A stretch of 62,067 bases of DNA, from contig JADFXV010000011.1 in assembly GCA_015233395.1 (NCBI GenBank), positions 1 through 62,067 of the forward strand, given 5' to 3'. The notes below the pieces were generated by a model. It saw nothing but the letters and a program-made list of their open reading frames with translations. It made no database searches and was not told the DNA's origin. This document shows, in pieces, positions 1 through 6,973 of this stretch. Source of the stretch: Desulfovibrionaceae bacterium (GTDB lineage Bacteria > Desulfobacterota > Desulfovibrionia > Desulfovibrionales > Desulfovibrionaceae). Both the position numbers and the translations under genes were made by a program. The first letter of the stretch is position 1. The number at the start of each line of letters is the position of its first letter.

Positions 1-34
1 CGGCAACGCCGGGAATCTTCTTGCGCTCGTTCAT
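1..34 (-). CDS. Start of an unidentified gene running off the left edge
   Basis: Only the first eleven codons are inside the window, reading MNERKKIPGVA on the minus strand. The start is supported by a GGAGG ribosome-binding site about five bases upstream of the ATG and by a promoter-like pair further upstream (68-96). Too little protein is visible to name a function. Confidence 0.6.
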   Translation of the reverse strand, partial: MNERKKIPGVA

Positions 35-67
35 GACCGCCTCCATCGTTGAAGATGGAGATAAATT

Positions 68-96
68 AACATAAATTACAGCAAGTTGAAAGACAA
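68..96 (-). promoter_or_regulatory. Possible sigma-70 promoter for the left-edge gene
   Basis: On the minus strand TTGTCT and TATGTT are separated by 17 bases inside an AT-rich patch that stands out from the GC-rich surroundings. It lies about 35 bases upstream of the ATG of the left-edge gene. This is a match to consensus by eye only. Confidence 0.4.
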
Positions 97-390
97 ATTA
101 TGCTGTTTTGCCGTGCAGGGGTCTCAATTTTATTTTCGCTTTGATGACGGGCGGATGCGCCTCGCCGTTCGCCGGCGGATCATCCCGGCGTAGACCCGGG
201 CGCGCCAAACCGGCGCCTGGCGCGGCCTGCCCGCGAGTCCGGGCGGTCTTGGCCGCTCTTGACAGCAAATCCTGGCAACGGCTATGATTCCCTATTCTTG
301 CTTCGCCTTGCCGGAGACCGCCCGGCAAGCCCGGTTTTTTGTCGCCAGGACCCATCCGGCATGCCCCGCTGCGAAGCAGCCGGACAGATT

Positions 391-512
391 GCTTTGAGCA
401 TAAAGCGATTCGCTTTATGCCCAAAGCGGCGGACGCCGCTCGGCTCCGCTCTTAGCTGGGCCGTGCAAATAAACGGGAACGCGGAAAGGAAGAAATTTTT
501 CGCTCCCGTTCC
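391..512 (-). repeat. Family A palindromic repeat, copy A1 (reverse orientation)
   Basis: Read on the minus strand it gives a GGGAGC...GTTCCC hairpin, a GGCCC/GAGC-rich hairpin, the CGGCGTCCGCCG palindrome, and a final hairpin GCATAAAGCG/CGCTTTATGC. This is the same order as copies A3 and A4. The final hairpin differs in arm sequence from the others but is still self-complementary. The gap 35-536 holds nothing else except a CTTGCCGG/CCGGCAAG hairpin followed by T6 near 307-345. Confidence 0.7.
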
Positions 513-536
513 TATCGATCGAATCCGGAGGTTGCG

Positions 537-725
537 ATGGGCTACAAGATTACGATTGACGAAGACAAATGCATCGGCGACGGCGAGTGCGTGGACGTCT
601 GTCCGGTTGAAGTTTACGAGCTCAAGGACGGCAAGGCCGTTGCGGTGCACATGGAAGAATGCCTGGGGTGCGAATCCTGCGTGGAAGTCTGCGACCAGGA
701 CGCCATAACGGTCGAAGAGGAATAG
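537..725 (+). CDS. Ferredoxin with 7 cysteines and an aspartate in the first cluster motif
   Basis: A 62-residue soluble electron carrier with two Fe-S motifs. The second is a normal C42-x2-C45-x2-C48-x3-C52. The first reads C12-x2-D15-x2-C18-x3-C22, so aspartate stands where the second cysteine of a [4Fe-4S] site is expected. This matches what is known of Desulfovibrio africanus ferredoxin III and Pyrococcus ferredoxin, where the Asp site holds a [3Fe-4S] cluster that can convert to [4Fe-4S]. The last cysteine of the second motif is followed by Asp rather than the usual Pro. GGAGG at 527-531 sets the ATG at 537. It is monocistronic or leads into the downstream YkgJ gene after about 260 bases in which I see nothing. 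Confidence 0.93.
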   Translation: MGYKITIDEDKCIGDGECVDVCPVEVYELKDGKAVAVHMEECLGCESCVEVCDQDAITVEEE

Positions 726-983
726 CGCGCCGCGACGACGCGGCGGCTTTTCCCTTCCCGCCGGCCCGCCGGTGTTTTCCAGGCGGACGTCCGCCAGGCG
801 CAAGGCCGCCGCGAGGTCTTCGGCTTGGCGGACGGGCCGCAGTCCTTATTTTCGACCCGAGGACCTTTTCGGGAACGCGGCGCAGTGCTTACGCCGCCTG
901 TTTCCCGGCCGTCTCGCAAGGGACATGGCGAAGCGCGCGCCGCTTGAGCCTGTCCCTGCATAACCCCCCGTGGAGTTGTCCCA

Positions 984-1853
984 ATGGATCTTGATCTGTC
1001 TGCAATCTTTTCGGAATATGAAAAAATGGCGGCCGAGGCCGACGCCCTCTTCGCCACGGTCAAAAAAGCCTGTCCCGAGCAGGTTTCCTGCCGCGAAGGC
1101 TGTAGCGACTGCTGCCACGCCCTGTTCGATTTGTCCCTGGTCGAGGCGATGTACATAAACGCCAAGTTCGCCGAGCTCGTTTCCGGCGAAGACGACCGCG
1201 AGAGCGTCATCGCCTTGGCCGGCGAGTCGGACCGCGCCCATTACCGACTCAAGCGCCAGGCCTTCAAGGCCTCCCAGGAAGGCGTCCCGGCTGCGGAAAT
1301 ACTGGACATCATCGCCAGGGAGCGCATCCGCTGTCCGTTGCTCGACGACACGGACCATTGCCGCCTGTACGAACACCGGCCGATCACTTGCCGCATCTAC
1401 GGCGCGCCCATGGAGATCGGCGGCAAGGCCCATACCTGCGCCAAGACCGGATTTACGCCCGGAGAGAAATATCCCACGGTCAAGGTGGAGCTGATCCAGG
1501 ACCGGCTGATCGCCCTGTCCCAGAAAATCGTCGACGCCATTCCCACCAAGCACGCGGCTTTGGCCTCGGTGCTGGTGCCGGTGTCCATGGCGCTGCTCTC
1601 CACGTACGACGAAGAATACCTGGGCCTGCCCACGGAGCCCTCCGAGGACGACGCAGCCCAAGCCGAGATGCCGGCCTCCTGCGGCTGCGGCGATCCGACG
1701 CGCGGTTGCGGAGCGGACAATCCCGGGGCCTCGCCGGAATGCAAAAATTGCGATTCCCTGTTCATCCGGGAAATCGGCGGGACCGGCGGGACCGGCGGGC
1801 TTGGCGGCGAACAACCCGGCGATGCGTCGAGCGCCGGCGCCGCGAAATCCTAA
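984..1853 (+). CDS. YkgJ-family cysteine-cluster protein
   Basis: 289 residues. The N-terminal third has the CxxxCxxCC signature of the YkgJ family (CREGCSDCC near residues 36-44), followed by the usual C-P-L and RPxTCR segments around 115-140. The family is thought to bind zinc or iron and its role is unclear. Unusually there is a long C-terminal extension with a second cysteine-rich patch (SCGCGDPTRGCG, then ECKNC) and a terminal Gly-Thr-rich stretch made by a short tandem repeat of GGGACCGGC. The next gene starts ten bases after its stop, so the two are probably cotranscribed. Confidence 0.8.
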   Translation: MDLDLSAIFSEYEKMAAEADALFATVKKACPEQVSCREGCSDCCHALFDLSLVEAMYINAKFAELVSGEDDRESVIALAGESDRAHYRLKRQAFKASQEGVPAAEILDIIARERIRCPLLDDTDHCRLYEHRPITCRIYGAPMEIGGKAHTCAKTGFTPGEKYPTVKVELIQDRLIALSQKIVDAIPTKHAALASVLVPVSMALLSTYDEEYLGLPTEPSEDDAAQAEMPASCGCGDPTRGCGADNPGASPECKNCDSLFIREIGGTGGTGGLGGEQPGDASSAGAAKS

Positions 1854-1863
1854 GGATCAGGCG

Positions 1864-2274
1864 ATGACACACGACACCCGCACGCCGGTCCGGGCAGGGG
1901 CGGACAATCCCTGGGACAAGCCGTCCCCCGCCATGTCCCCGGAGCAAGAGGCGCAACTCAAACAGGCCATCTACGACAAGATCCCCGAACGGCGCAAAAA
2001 ATACATCGAAAAGGTCGGCTACGCCAATTGGGATCCGTTCCAGAAACCCCAGGATCCGATCGACATCAGGCTCGACGAGACCAACCGCACGGCCCAGCAG
2101 CTCATGCGCGAATTTCTCCAGGCCAGGCCCGAGGCCGGCTCCAACGAATACAACCGGGGCGCCTGGGAACTGTGCCTGGGCGTGATCGGCGGCAGCCAAC
2201 GGTTCGTCGGCATGTTCGATTTCTGCAACTGGTACCGCGACCTGCTCGCGCGCGAAGACAAACTCCCCAAGTAA
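1864..2274 (+). CDS. Small conserved protein of unknown function
   Basis: 136 residues, soluble, no signal peptide. The sequence is polar with a basic, aromatic central part (RRKKYIEKVGYANWDPFQKP) and a C-terminal segment rich in Trp, Phe and Cys (WELCLGVIGG, FCNWYRDLL). I do not recognise a named family. The ATG at 1864 is chosen because AAGGAT lies just upstream, beyond the stop of the YkgJ gene, and longer in-frame starts would overlap that gene. The TPR gene follows 30 bases later, suggesting one operon. Confidence 0.7.
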   Translation: MTHDTRTPVRAGADNPWDKPSPAMSPEQEAQLKQAIYDKIPERRKKYIEKVGYANWDPFQKPQDPIDIRLDETNRTAQQLMREFLQARPEAGSNEYNRGAWELCLGVIGGSQRFVGMFDFCNWYRDLLAREDKLPK

Positions 2275-2304
2275 CCGCAACCTCAAACGACAATCGAGAA
2301 GAAC

Positions 2305-2931
2305 ATGTCCGAACAATTCGCCAGCGTCGAGGAATACATCGCCGATCTGCAAGCCAAGCTGGAGCAAGCGCCGCAATGCGCCGCGCACCATTACAATCTG
2401 GGTGTGGCCTATCTCGCCAAACGCAAGTTCGACAAGGCGGAAGAGGCCTTCTACAAGGCCCTGGAATGCGCCCCGACCATGGTCGAGGCCTATGTCCAGC
2501 TGGGCGGCGTGGCCATGCAGCGCGGCGATCTTCAGGCCTGCCTGAACCTCAACACCAAAGCCTCGGAACTGAGCCCCTTTTTCGCCGTGGCGCAGGGAAA
2601 CATCGGTTTCGTCCACATGCAGGCCGGCGACCACGCCAAAGCCATCCCGTTCCTGAAAAAAGCCATCAAACTCGACGCCAATTTCGTCCAGGCCTACGCC
2701 ACCCTGGCCTCGGCCCTGTTCATGTCCGGCGACCTGGAAGGCTGCATCGCCGCCGGAACCAAAGCCGTGGAAATCGAACCCATGTTCGGCCCGGCCTACA
2801 ACAACCTCGCCCTGGCCTACCTCGAAAAAGGCGATTTCGCCAAAGCCGTGGAAAACGCCGACAAGGCCGTGTCCACCGGCTTTGAAGTCAATCCCAAACT
2901 CCTCGAAGAACTCGCCCCCCACCGCAGCTAG
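2305..2931 (+). CDS. Tetratricopeptide repeat protein
   Basis: 208 residues made almost entirely of TPR-like helical pairs, with the A/G-Y-x-x-L-A pattern recurring about every 34 residues (HHYNLGVAYL, EAYVQLGGVAM, VAQGNIGFVHM, QAYATLASALF, AYNNLALAYLE). It is cytoplasmic, with no signal peptide. TPR proteins act as protein-protein scaffolds and no specific partner can be named. It is the third gene of the run that starts with the YkgJ protein, and family B repeat B1 begins directly downstream. Confidence 0.88.
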   Translation: MSEQFASVEEYIADLQAKLEQAPQCAAHHYNLGVAYLAKRKFDKAEEAFYKALECAPTMVEAYVQLGGVAMQRGDLQACLNLNTKASELSPFFAVAQGNIGFVHMQAGDHAKAIPFLKKAIKLDANFVQAYATLASALFMSGDLEGCIAAGTKAVEIEPMFGPAYNNLALAYLEKGDFAKAVENADKAVSTGFEVNPKLLEELAPHRS

Positions 2932-2954
2932 AAGGGGTGGCGCGGGGAAGCAAG

Positions 2955-3066
2955 AGAACCGGGGGAAAACCCATTTTTGCAGCGGGAAGACGCTTCGAAG
3001 CGGAGAGTACGAAAAGAAGACTTTTCTACTCTCCGCGCTTGAACAAAAAGGGGTTTTCCCCCGGTC
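2955..3066. repeat. Family B repeat, copy B1 with loop cassette 1
   Basis: Outer arms GGGGGAAAACCCATTTTTG and CAAAAAGGGGTTTTCCCCC enclose about 63 bases (2980-3042). That insert is itself self-complementary: AGCGGAGAGTA pairs with TACTCTCCGCGCT around an A/T-rich core. The same insert occurs in B5. It lies between a stop codon and the next start. Confidence 0.8.
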
Positions 3067-3109
3067 GCCTCTTTATCCCTCTCCCCTTTTCCTCCAACCC
3101 AGGCGAGCT

Positions 3110-3808
3110 ATGGCGCGCGCGCATGATCTGAAACCGCGGGTGAACGCGCTCCTGGCCGGCGCCGACCCGGCCGCGGCCTGCCTTGAATTGGCCGCGCTTG
3201 ATCCTTCAAAGCTCGCCGGGGCGCTTTTTTCCGCCCTGCTGCACCGCGATCCGCTGATCGGCTGGCGGGCGGTGACGGCTTTTGGCGTCGCCGCCGCGCA
3301 TCTGGCCGAAAAGGACATGGACCGGGCCAGGGTGCTTTTGCGGCGCATGATGTGGAGCCTGAACGAAGAATCCGGGGCCGTGGGCTGGGGCGCGCCCCAG
3401 GCCATGGGCGAGATCATGGCCCGGGTCGCCGAGCTGGCCCCGCAGTTCCACCGCATCCTGGCTTCCTACATCCACGAGGGCGAAAAGGAAGGCAATTTCC
3501 TGGAGCACGCGCCCTTGCGTCAAGGCGTCTATTGGGGGCTGGCGAGGCTCGCTCTGACGCAACCCTGTCTTGCGGCCGCGGCCGCCGCCGATCTCACGAA
3601 GGCGCTCGGCGACCCGGACCCCGCCGCGCGCGGCCTGGCCGCCCTGGCCCTGGGGCGCATCGGCGCGCATGAGGCCTTGCCCGCCCTGGCCGAGCTTGCC
3701 GGCGACCGGGCGGAGTTCGATTTTTTCGACGGCTGGGAGATCATCCCCGCGCGGGTGGGCGAACTGGCGGCCCAGGCGGCGCTCCGGCTGGGCGAATTGG
3801 CGCAGTAG
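3110..3808 (+). CDS. HEAT-repeat-like protein
   Basis: 232 residues, alanine- and leucine-rich, built of helical repeats of the HEAT type (PAARGLAALALGRIGAHEALPALAEL near the C-terminus). It includes a conserved-looking segment on a Trp-rich stretch (MMWSLNEESGAVGWGAPQAMGEI). That arrangement resembles a HEAT-like family known from Desulfovibrio, but I cannot confirm the family. The ATG at 3110 is preferred over an in-frame start further upstream because the upstream codons run through repeat B1. No signal peptide. Probably a scaffold; partners unknown. Confidence 0.78.
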   Translation: MARAHDLKPRVNALLAGADPAAACLELAALDPSKLAGALFSALLHRDPLIGWRAVTAFGVAAAHLAEKDMDRARVLLRRMMWSLNEESGAVGWGAPQAMGEIMARVAELAPQFHRILASYIHEGEKEGNFLEHAPLRQGVYWGLARLALTQPCLAAAAAADLTKALGDPDPAARGLAALALGRIGAHEALPALAELAGDRAEFDFFDGWEIIPARVGELAAQAALRLGELAQ

Positions 3809-3844
3809 AACGCCTCCGGCGGCCAAAGGGGCTTAGCCCCTTTG
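3809..3844 (-). repeat. Family C element, inverted copy C8
   Basis: Directly after the HEAT gene stop. The minus strand reads CCAAAGGGGC-taa-GCCCCTTTGG followed by CCGCCGGAGGCG, which is the end signature of family C. Here it points into the 3' end of the HEAT gene and serves no start codon. Confidence 0.65.
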
Positions 3845-3860
3845 GAAACCCAGATACAAA

Positions 3861-3890
3861 AGCCCCCGGGTGAAGACCCGGGGGCTTTTT
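3861..3890. terminator. Intrinsic terminator, probably for the HEAT gene
   Basis: AGCCCCCGGGT pairs with ACCCGGGGGCT across GAAG and is followed by TTTTT. It sits between the convergent HEAT gene and purine nucleoside phosphorylase gene. Confidence 0.85.
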
Positions 3891-3970
3891 ATATGGTTTA
3901 AAGCCGGGGGCGGTAGCTCCATTGGAAATAGAAAAGCGGTTCCGGTTTTGGATTTCCCATTCCACGAATG

Positions 3971-4795
3971 TCACAGTTTCGGAATCACCGCTTCCAGCAG
4001 CTTGGCCAGCGCGCCGGCGCTTTTTTGGGCCTGGGCGATGACCGCTTCCAGGGTCGCCGGTCCTTCCCCGGCCTGGGCCAGGGAATTGGTCAGGCAGGAG
4101 ACGCCAAGCAACTTGACTCCCATGTGCCCGGCCGCCAGGGCCTCGATCACCGTGGACATGCCCAGGGCGTCGGCCCCGAGCGCCTGGAAGGCGCGGACCT
4201 CGGCCGGGGTTTCCAGGCTCGGGCCGGTCAGCCCGAGATAGACGCCTTCGGCCAAGGCCAGCCCCAAGTTCGCGGCCGCCTCGCGCGCTACCCGCCGCAA
4301 AGCCTCCGGATACAATGCGCCGCAATCGGGAAATCTCGGCCCCCAGGGGTCGTGGTTGGGACCGCTGAGCGGACTTTGGCCGGTGAAGTTGATCTGGTCG
4401 GCGATCAGCATCAGCTCGCCCGCGCGGTAGGCGGGATTGAGCGCCCCGGCGGCGTTGGTCAGCACGACGACGCCCGCGCCGAGCTCGGCCAGCACGCGCG
4501 CCTGCATCGCGACCTGCGCGGGCGAACGGCCCTCGTACAAATGCACCCGGCCCAAACAGGCCAGAACGGTCCGGCCGCCGACCTCGCCCCGGACGATTCT
4601 GGCCTCGTGGCTCAACACCCCGGGCGAGGGAAGGCCTGGAACGGCCGCGAAAGGCAAACTCGCGCTCACCCGGATCATCCCGGCGACGGCCGCTAAACCG
4701 GTGCCTACGACCAGACCGGCGACATCGGCCGGAAACGGCCCCAACTCGGAACAAACCACGGCCGCGGCGCGCTTTACTTCTGTAGGATTTTGCAT
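3971..4795 (-). CDS. Purine nucleoside phosphorylase (trimeric class I)
   Basis: 274 residues. Cleaves purine (deoxy)nucleosides with phosphate to the base and (deoxy)ribose-1-phosphate in nucleotide salvage, in the cytoplasm. Family motifs are visible: GRVHLYEG (phosphate and sugar region), LTNAAGALN, DQINFTGQSPL, GPNHDPWGPRFPD, SLETPAEVRAF and GADALGMSTV. The Asn in LTNAAG and the late TNS segment fit the low-molecular-mass trimeric type; MTA phosphorylase is a related alternative. The ATG at 4795 is preferred to a TTG six codons upstream. The gene is alone on the minus strand between a terminator and family C copy C1. Confidence 0.9.
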   Translation of the reverse strand: MQNPTEVKRAAAVVCSELGPFPADVAGLVVGTGLAAVAGMIRVSASLPFAAVPGLPSPGVLSHEARIVRGEVGGRTVLACLGRVHLYEGRSPAQVAMQARVLAELGAGVVVLTNAAGALNPAYRAGELMLIADQINFTGQSPLSGPNHDPWGPRFPDCGALYPEALRRVAREAAANLGLALAEGVYLGLTGPSLETPAEVRAFQALGADALGMSTVIEALAAGHMGVKLLGVSCLTNSLAQAGEGPATLEAVIAQAQKSAGALAKLLEAVIPKL

Positions 4796-4869
4796 AACAT
4801 TCCCGTGGATCAAATGGGCCGGCGCGCCCCGGCGCGCCCGCCCAGCCAGTGTAATACATGCCTGCGGCA

Positions 4870-5045
4870 GTGACCAGAGGGGAACTGGGGCTTTGCCCCA
4901 GACCCCACCGGGGGGGCATGATGCCCCCCGGACCCCCGCGTCAGGGGGCGATCATCGCCCCCGGCGGGGATCCAAGGGGCGGAGCCCCTTGGCCCCCGGA
5001 GGGGCGGGCAGGGGGTCCCAGGGGAAGGGCTGCGCCTTCCCCCGG
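4870..5045. repeat. Family C element, extended copy C1
   Basis: A run of at least four GC-rich palindromes: GGGGGGCATGATGCCCCCC, GGGGGCGATCATCGCCCCC, CCAAGGGGCGGAGCCCCTTGG and GGGGAAGGGCTGCGCCTTCCCCC. It lies between two divergent genes. Unlike C2 and C4 it does not end at a start codon; the PilZ gene downstream has its own GGAGG. Confidence 0.75.
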
Positions 5046-5123
5046 GTTGACACGAGGCGTATTAGCTGGTTTAGACCGCCCTGCGTTTGGGAGCGTTCGG
5101 GCGACCGTCTGGAGGCGAGCGTG

Positions 5124-5516
5124 ATGGACGATTTCGAATTCACCATGGATGCCGCGTCCCCGAACCGCAACGCCTACCGGACCAGGATTCCCGGGCTTGA
5201 GGCGTCGCTCGTGGGCGCTGGCGAGGCCTATCCGATATCGGATCTTTCGGCCACCGGCTTGTCGTATCTCGATCCGGGCAGACGGCACGGCCGGGGCGAG
5301 GTGTTGCAACTGGATCTGACCATCGCCAAGCGCATATTTTTGGAAGACGTCACCGCCAAGGTGATGCGGGTCACCGACGACGGCGTGACCGGGGTCGCTT
5401 TTGAGGGGTTGACGCGCCAGAAGGAGCTCAGGCTCGACAAGCTCATCCTGGAAGCGCAGAAGCGTCTGATCGCCCAGCGCAAGAAGACCGAGAATCAAAA
5501 TGGAAAATCTGAGTGA
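5124..5516 (+). CDS. PilZ-domain protein coupled to biotin carboxylase
   Basis: 130 residues. A single PilZ-like beta-barrel domain is suggested by the early Arg-rich strand (NAYRTRIPGLEASL), the DLSATGLSYL segment that matches the D/NxSxxG part of PilZ, and the closing segment GVAFEGLTRQKELRLDKLI. PilZ domains bind cyclic di-GMP; the N-terminal RxxxR is only loosely matched here (RTR), so ligand binding is uncertain. Start ATG 5124, with GGAGG at 5111-5115; a GTG one codon earlier is also possible. The stop overlaps the GTG of the biotin carboxylase gene by four bases (GTGA), implying translational coupling. Confidence 0.8.
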   Translation: MDDFEFTMDAASPNRNAYRTRIPGLEASLVGAGEAYPISDLSATGLSYLDPGRRHGRGEVLQLDLTIAKRIFLEDVTAKVMRVTDDGVTGVAFEGLTRQKELRLDKLILEAQKRLIAQRKKTENQNGKSE

Positions 5517-6931
5517 TTTCACACAATAAGATACTGATTGCCAACCGAGGCGAGATCGCCATGCGGGTGGCCAGGGCCTGCGAACGGCTCGGTTTGGATT
5601 TCGCCTGCGTGTACACCGCTTCCGACGAGCAGTCCGGGCATGTCGCCTTGGGCAGGCAGTTGCGCGGCGACGCAAGCGTCGTGCGCATCCAGTCCTATCA
5701 CGACGCCAATGAGATTTTGAGCGTGGCCGATCATTGCGGGGCCACGGCCGTGCATCCGGGCTACGGTTTTTTCGCCGAGGATTTCCGTTTCGCCAGAAGG
5801 GTGACCGAGCGCAGGCGCAAGCTCATTTTCATCGGCCCGAGCTGGAAGATCATCCAAAGCCTCGGCGACAAGATCAACACCAAGCGTTTGGCCAGGAGTC
5901 TGGGCGTGCCCACGGTTCCGGGTTCGGACCGGCCGGTTTACGACGAGCTCGAAGCCGAGGAGATCGCCGCGACGCTGTTCGCCTTCCAGTCCGAGCAGGG
6001 CATCGAAAAACCCCTGGTGCTGGTCAAGGCTTCGGCCGGCGGCGGCGGCATGGGCATCGAGGAAGTCTACACCATCGACAAGTTCAAGAACGTCTACCGC
6101 CGCATCCGCAACTACGCCAAGCGCCAGTTCCACGACGAGGGCGTGCTCATCGAGCAGCGCATCCATCATTTCAACCATCTCGAAGTGCAGATCCTCGGCG
6201 CGCGCGGCGGCGCCGACATCGTGCATTTCGGCACGCGCAACTGTTCGATCCAGTCCACCGGCCGGCAAAAGCGCATCGAGGTGGCCCCGGGGTTCGCCCC
6301 GGCCGAGGTGAGCTACAATTTCGACGCCGCCAAGGTGTTGGGCGACATCGTGGACCATTCCCTGGCGATCGCCCGCGAGGTCGGCTACGACAACGCCGGC
6401 ACCTGGGAATGGATGGTCACGCCCGTGGGCCAGCCGTTTTTGATGGAAGTCAACACCCGCATTCAGGTGGAAAACGGGGTGTCGGCCATCGTCTCCAAGA
6501 TCAAGGGCCAAGGCGGCGTGGATTTGATCGCCGAGCAGATCCGTCTGGGGCTCGGCGACGCCATGGGCTACGGCCAGAGCGACGTTGCGCTGTGCGGCGC
6601 CGGCATCGAATACCGGATCATCGCCGAGGACCCGGCGGCCAAGTTCGCGCCCTGGGTCGGCCGCATCGACCGTTTCGCCTGGCAGGGCGCCCCCTGGCTC
6701 CAAATGTTCACGCATATTCCCCTGGACGCGCCGTACGAGATTCCCATCGAGTATGATCCCAACCTGGCCCTGGCCATCATCTGGGGCAAGGATCTGGCCG
6801 AGGCCAAGGCCAGGGGGCTGGAATTTTTGGGCGGCGTCGAGCTGGCCGGCCAGGACCCGGTCGGGTCGCCGCTGCGTTCCAACCTCTCGTTCTTGCGCGA
6901 GAAAACCGCCTCGATCCTGGAATTCCATTAA
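5513..6931 (+). CDS. accC: Biotin carboxylase (acetyl-CoA carboxylase-type)
   Basis: 472 residues. ATP-dependent carboxylation of biotin, the first half-reaction of acyl-CoA carboxylase. The N-terminal domain begins KILIANRGEIAMRVARACE. The ATP-grasp domain has the glycine loop KASAGGGGMG and the metal/ADP segment FLMEVNTRIQVE. It diverges from textbook AccC: the QVEH-x-VTE motif reads QVENGVSA, and the RxCSxQ segment reads RNCSIQSTGRQKRIE with extra residues. Start GTG at 5513 overlaps the PilZ stop. The fused carboxyltransferase follows 42 bases downstream, giving a PilZ-BC-CT operon. A pyruvate or propionyl carboxylase role cannot be excluded. Confidence 0.85.
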   Translation: MISHNKILIANRGEIAMRVARACERLGLDFACVYTASDEQSGHVALGRQLRGDASVVRIQSYHDANEILSVADHCGATAVHPGYGFFAEDFRFARRVTERRRKLIFIGPSWKIIQSLGDKINTKRLARSLGVPTVPGSDRPVYDELEAEEIAATLFAFQSEQGIEKPLVLVKASAGGGGMGIEEVYTIDKFKNVYRRIRNYAKRQFHDEGVLIEQRIHHFNHLEVQILGARGGADIVHFGTRNCSIQSTGRQKRIEVAPGFAPAEVSYNFDAAKVLGDIVDHSLAIAREVGYDNAGTWEWMVTPVGQPFLMEVNTRIQVENGVSAIVSKIKGQGGVDLIAEQIRLGLGDAMGYGQSDVALCGAGIEYRIIAEDPAAKFAPWVGRIDRFAWQGAPWLQMFTHIPLDAPYEIPIEYDPNLALAIIWGKDLAEAKARGLEFLGGVELAGQDPVGSPLRSNLSFLREKTASILEFH

Positions 6932-6973
6932 CCGCGGGCCACCGGGCGTCAAAAAAACGAACACGAAAATTCA

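Noticed and set aside
98-424. 108-codon open frame on the minus strand at the left end
   Set aside because: It starts inside repeat A1, has no recognisable domain and no ribosome-binding site.
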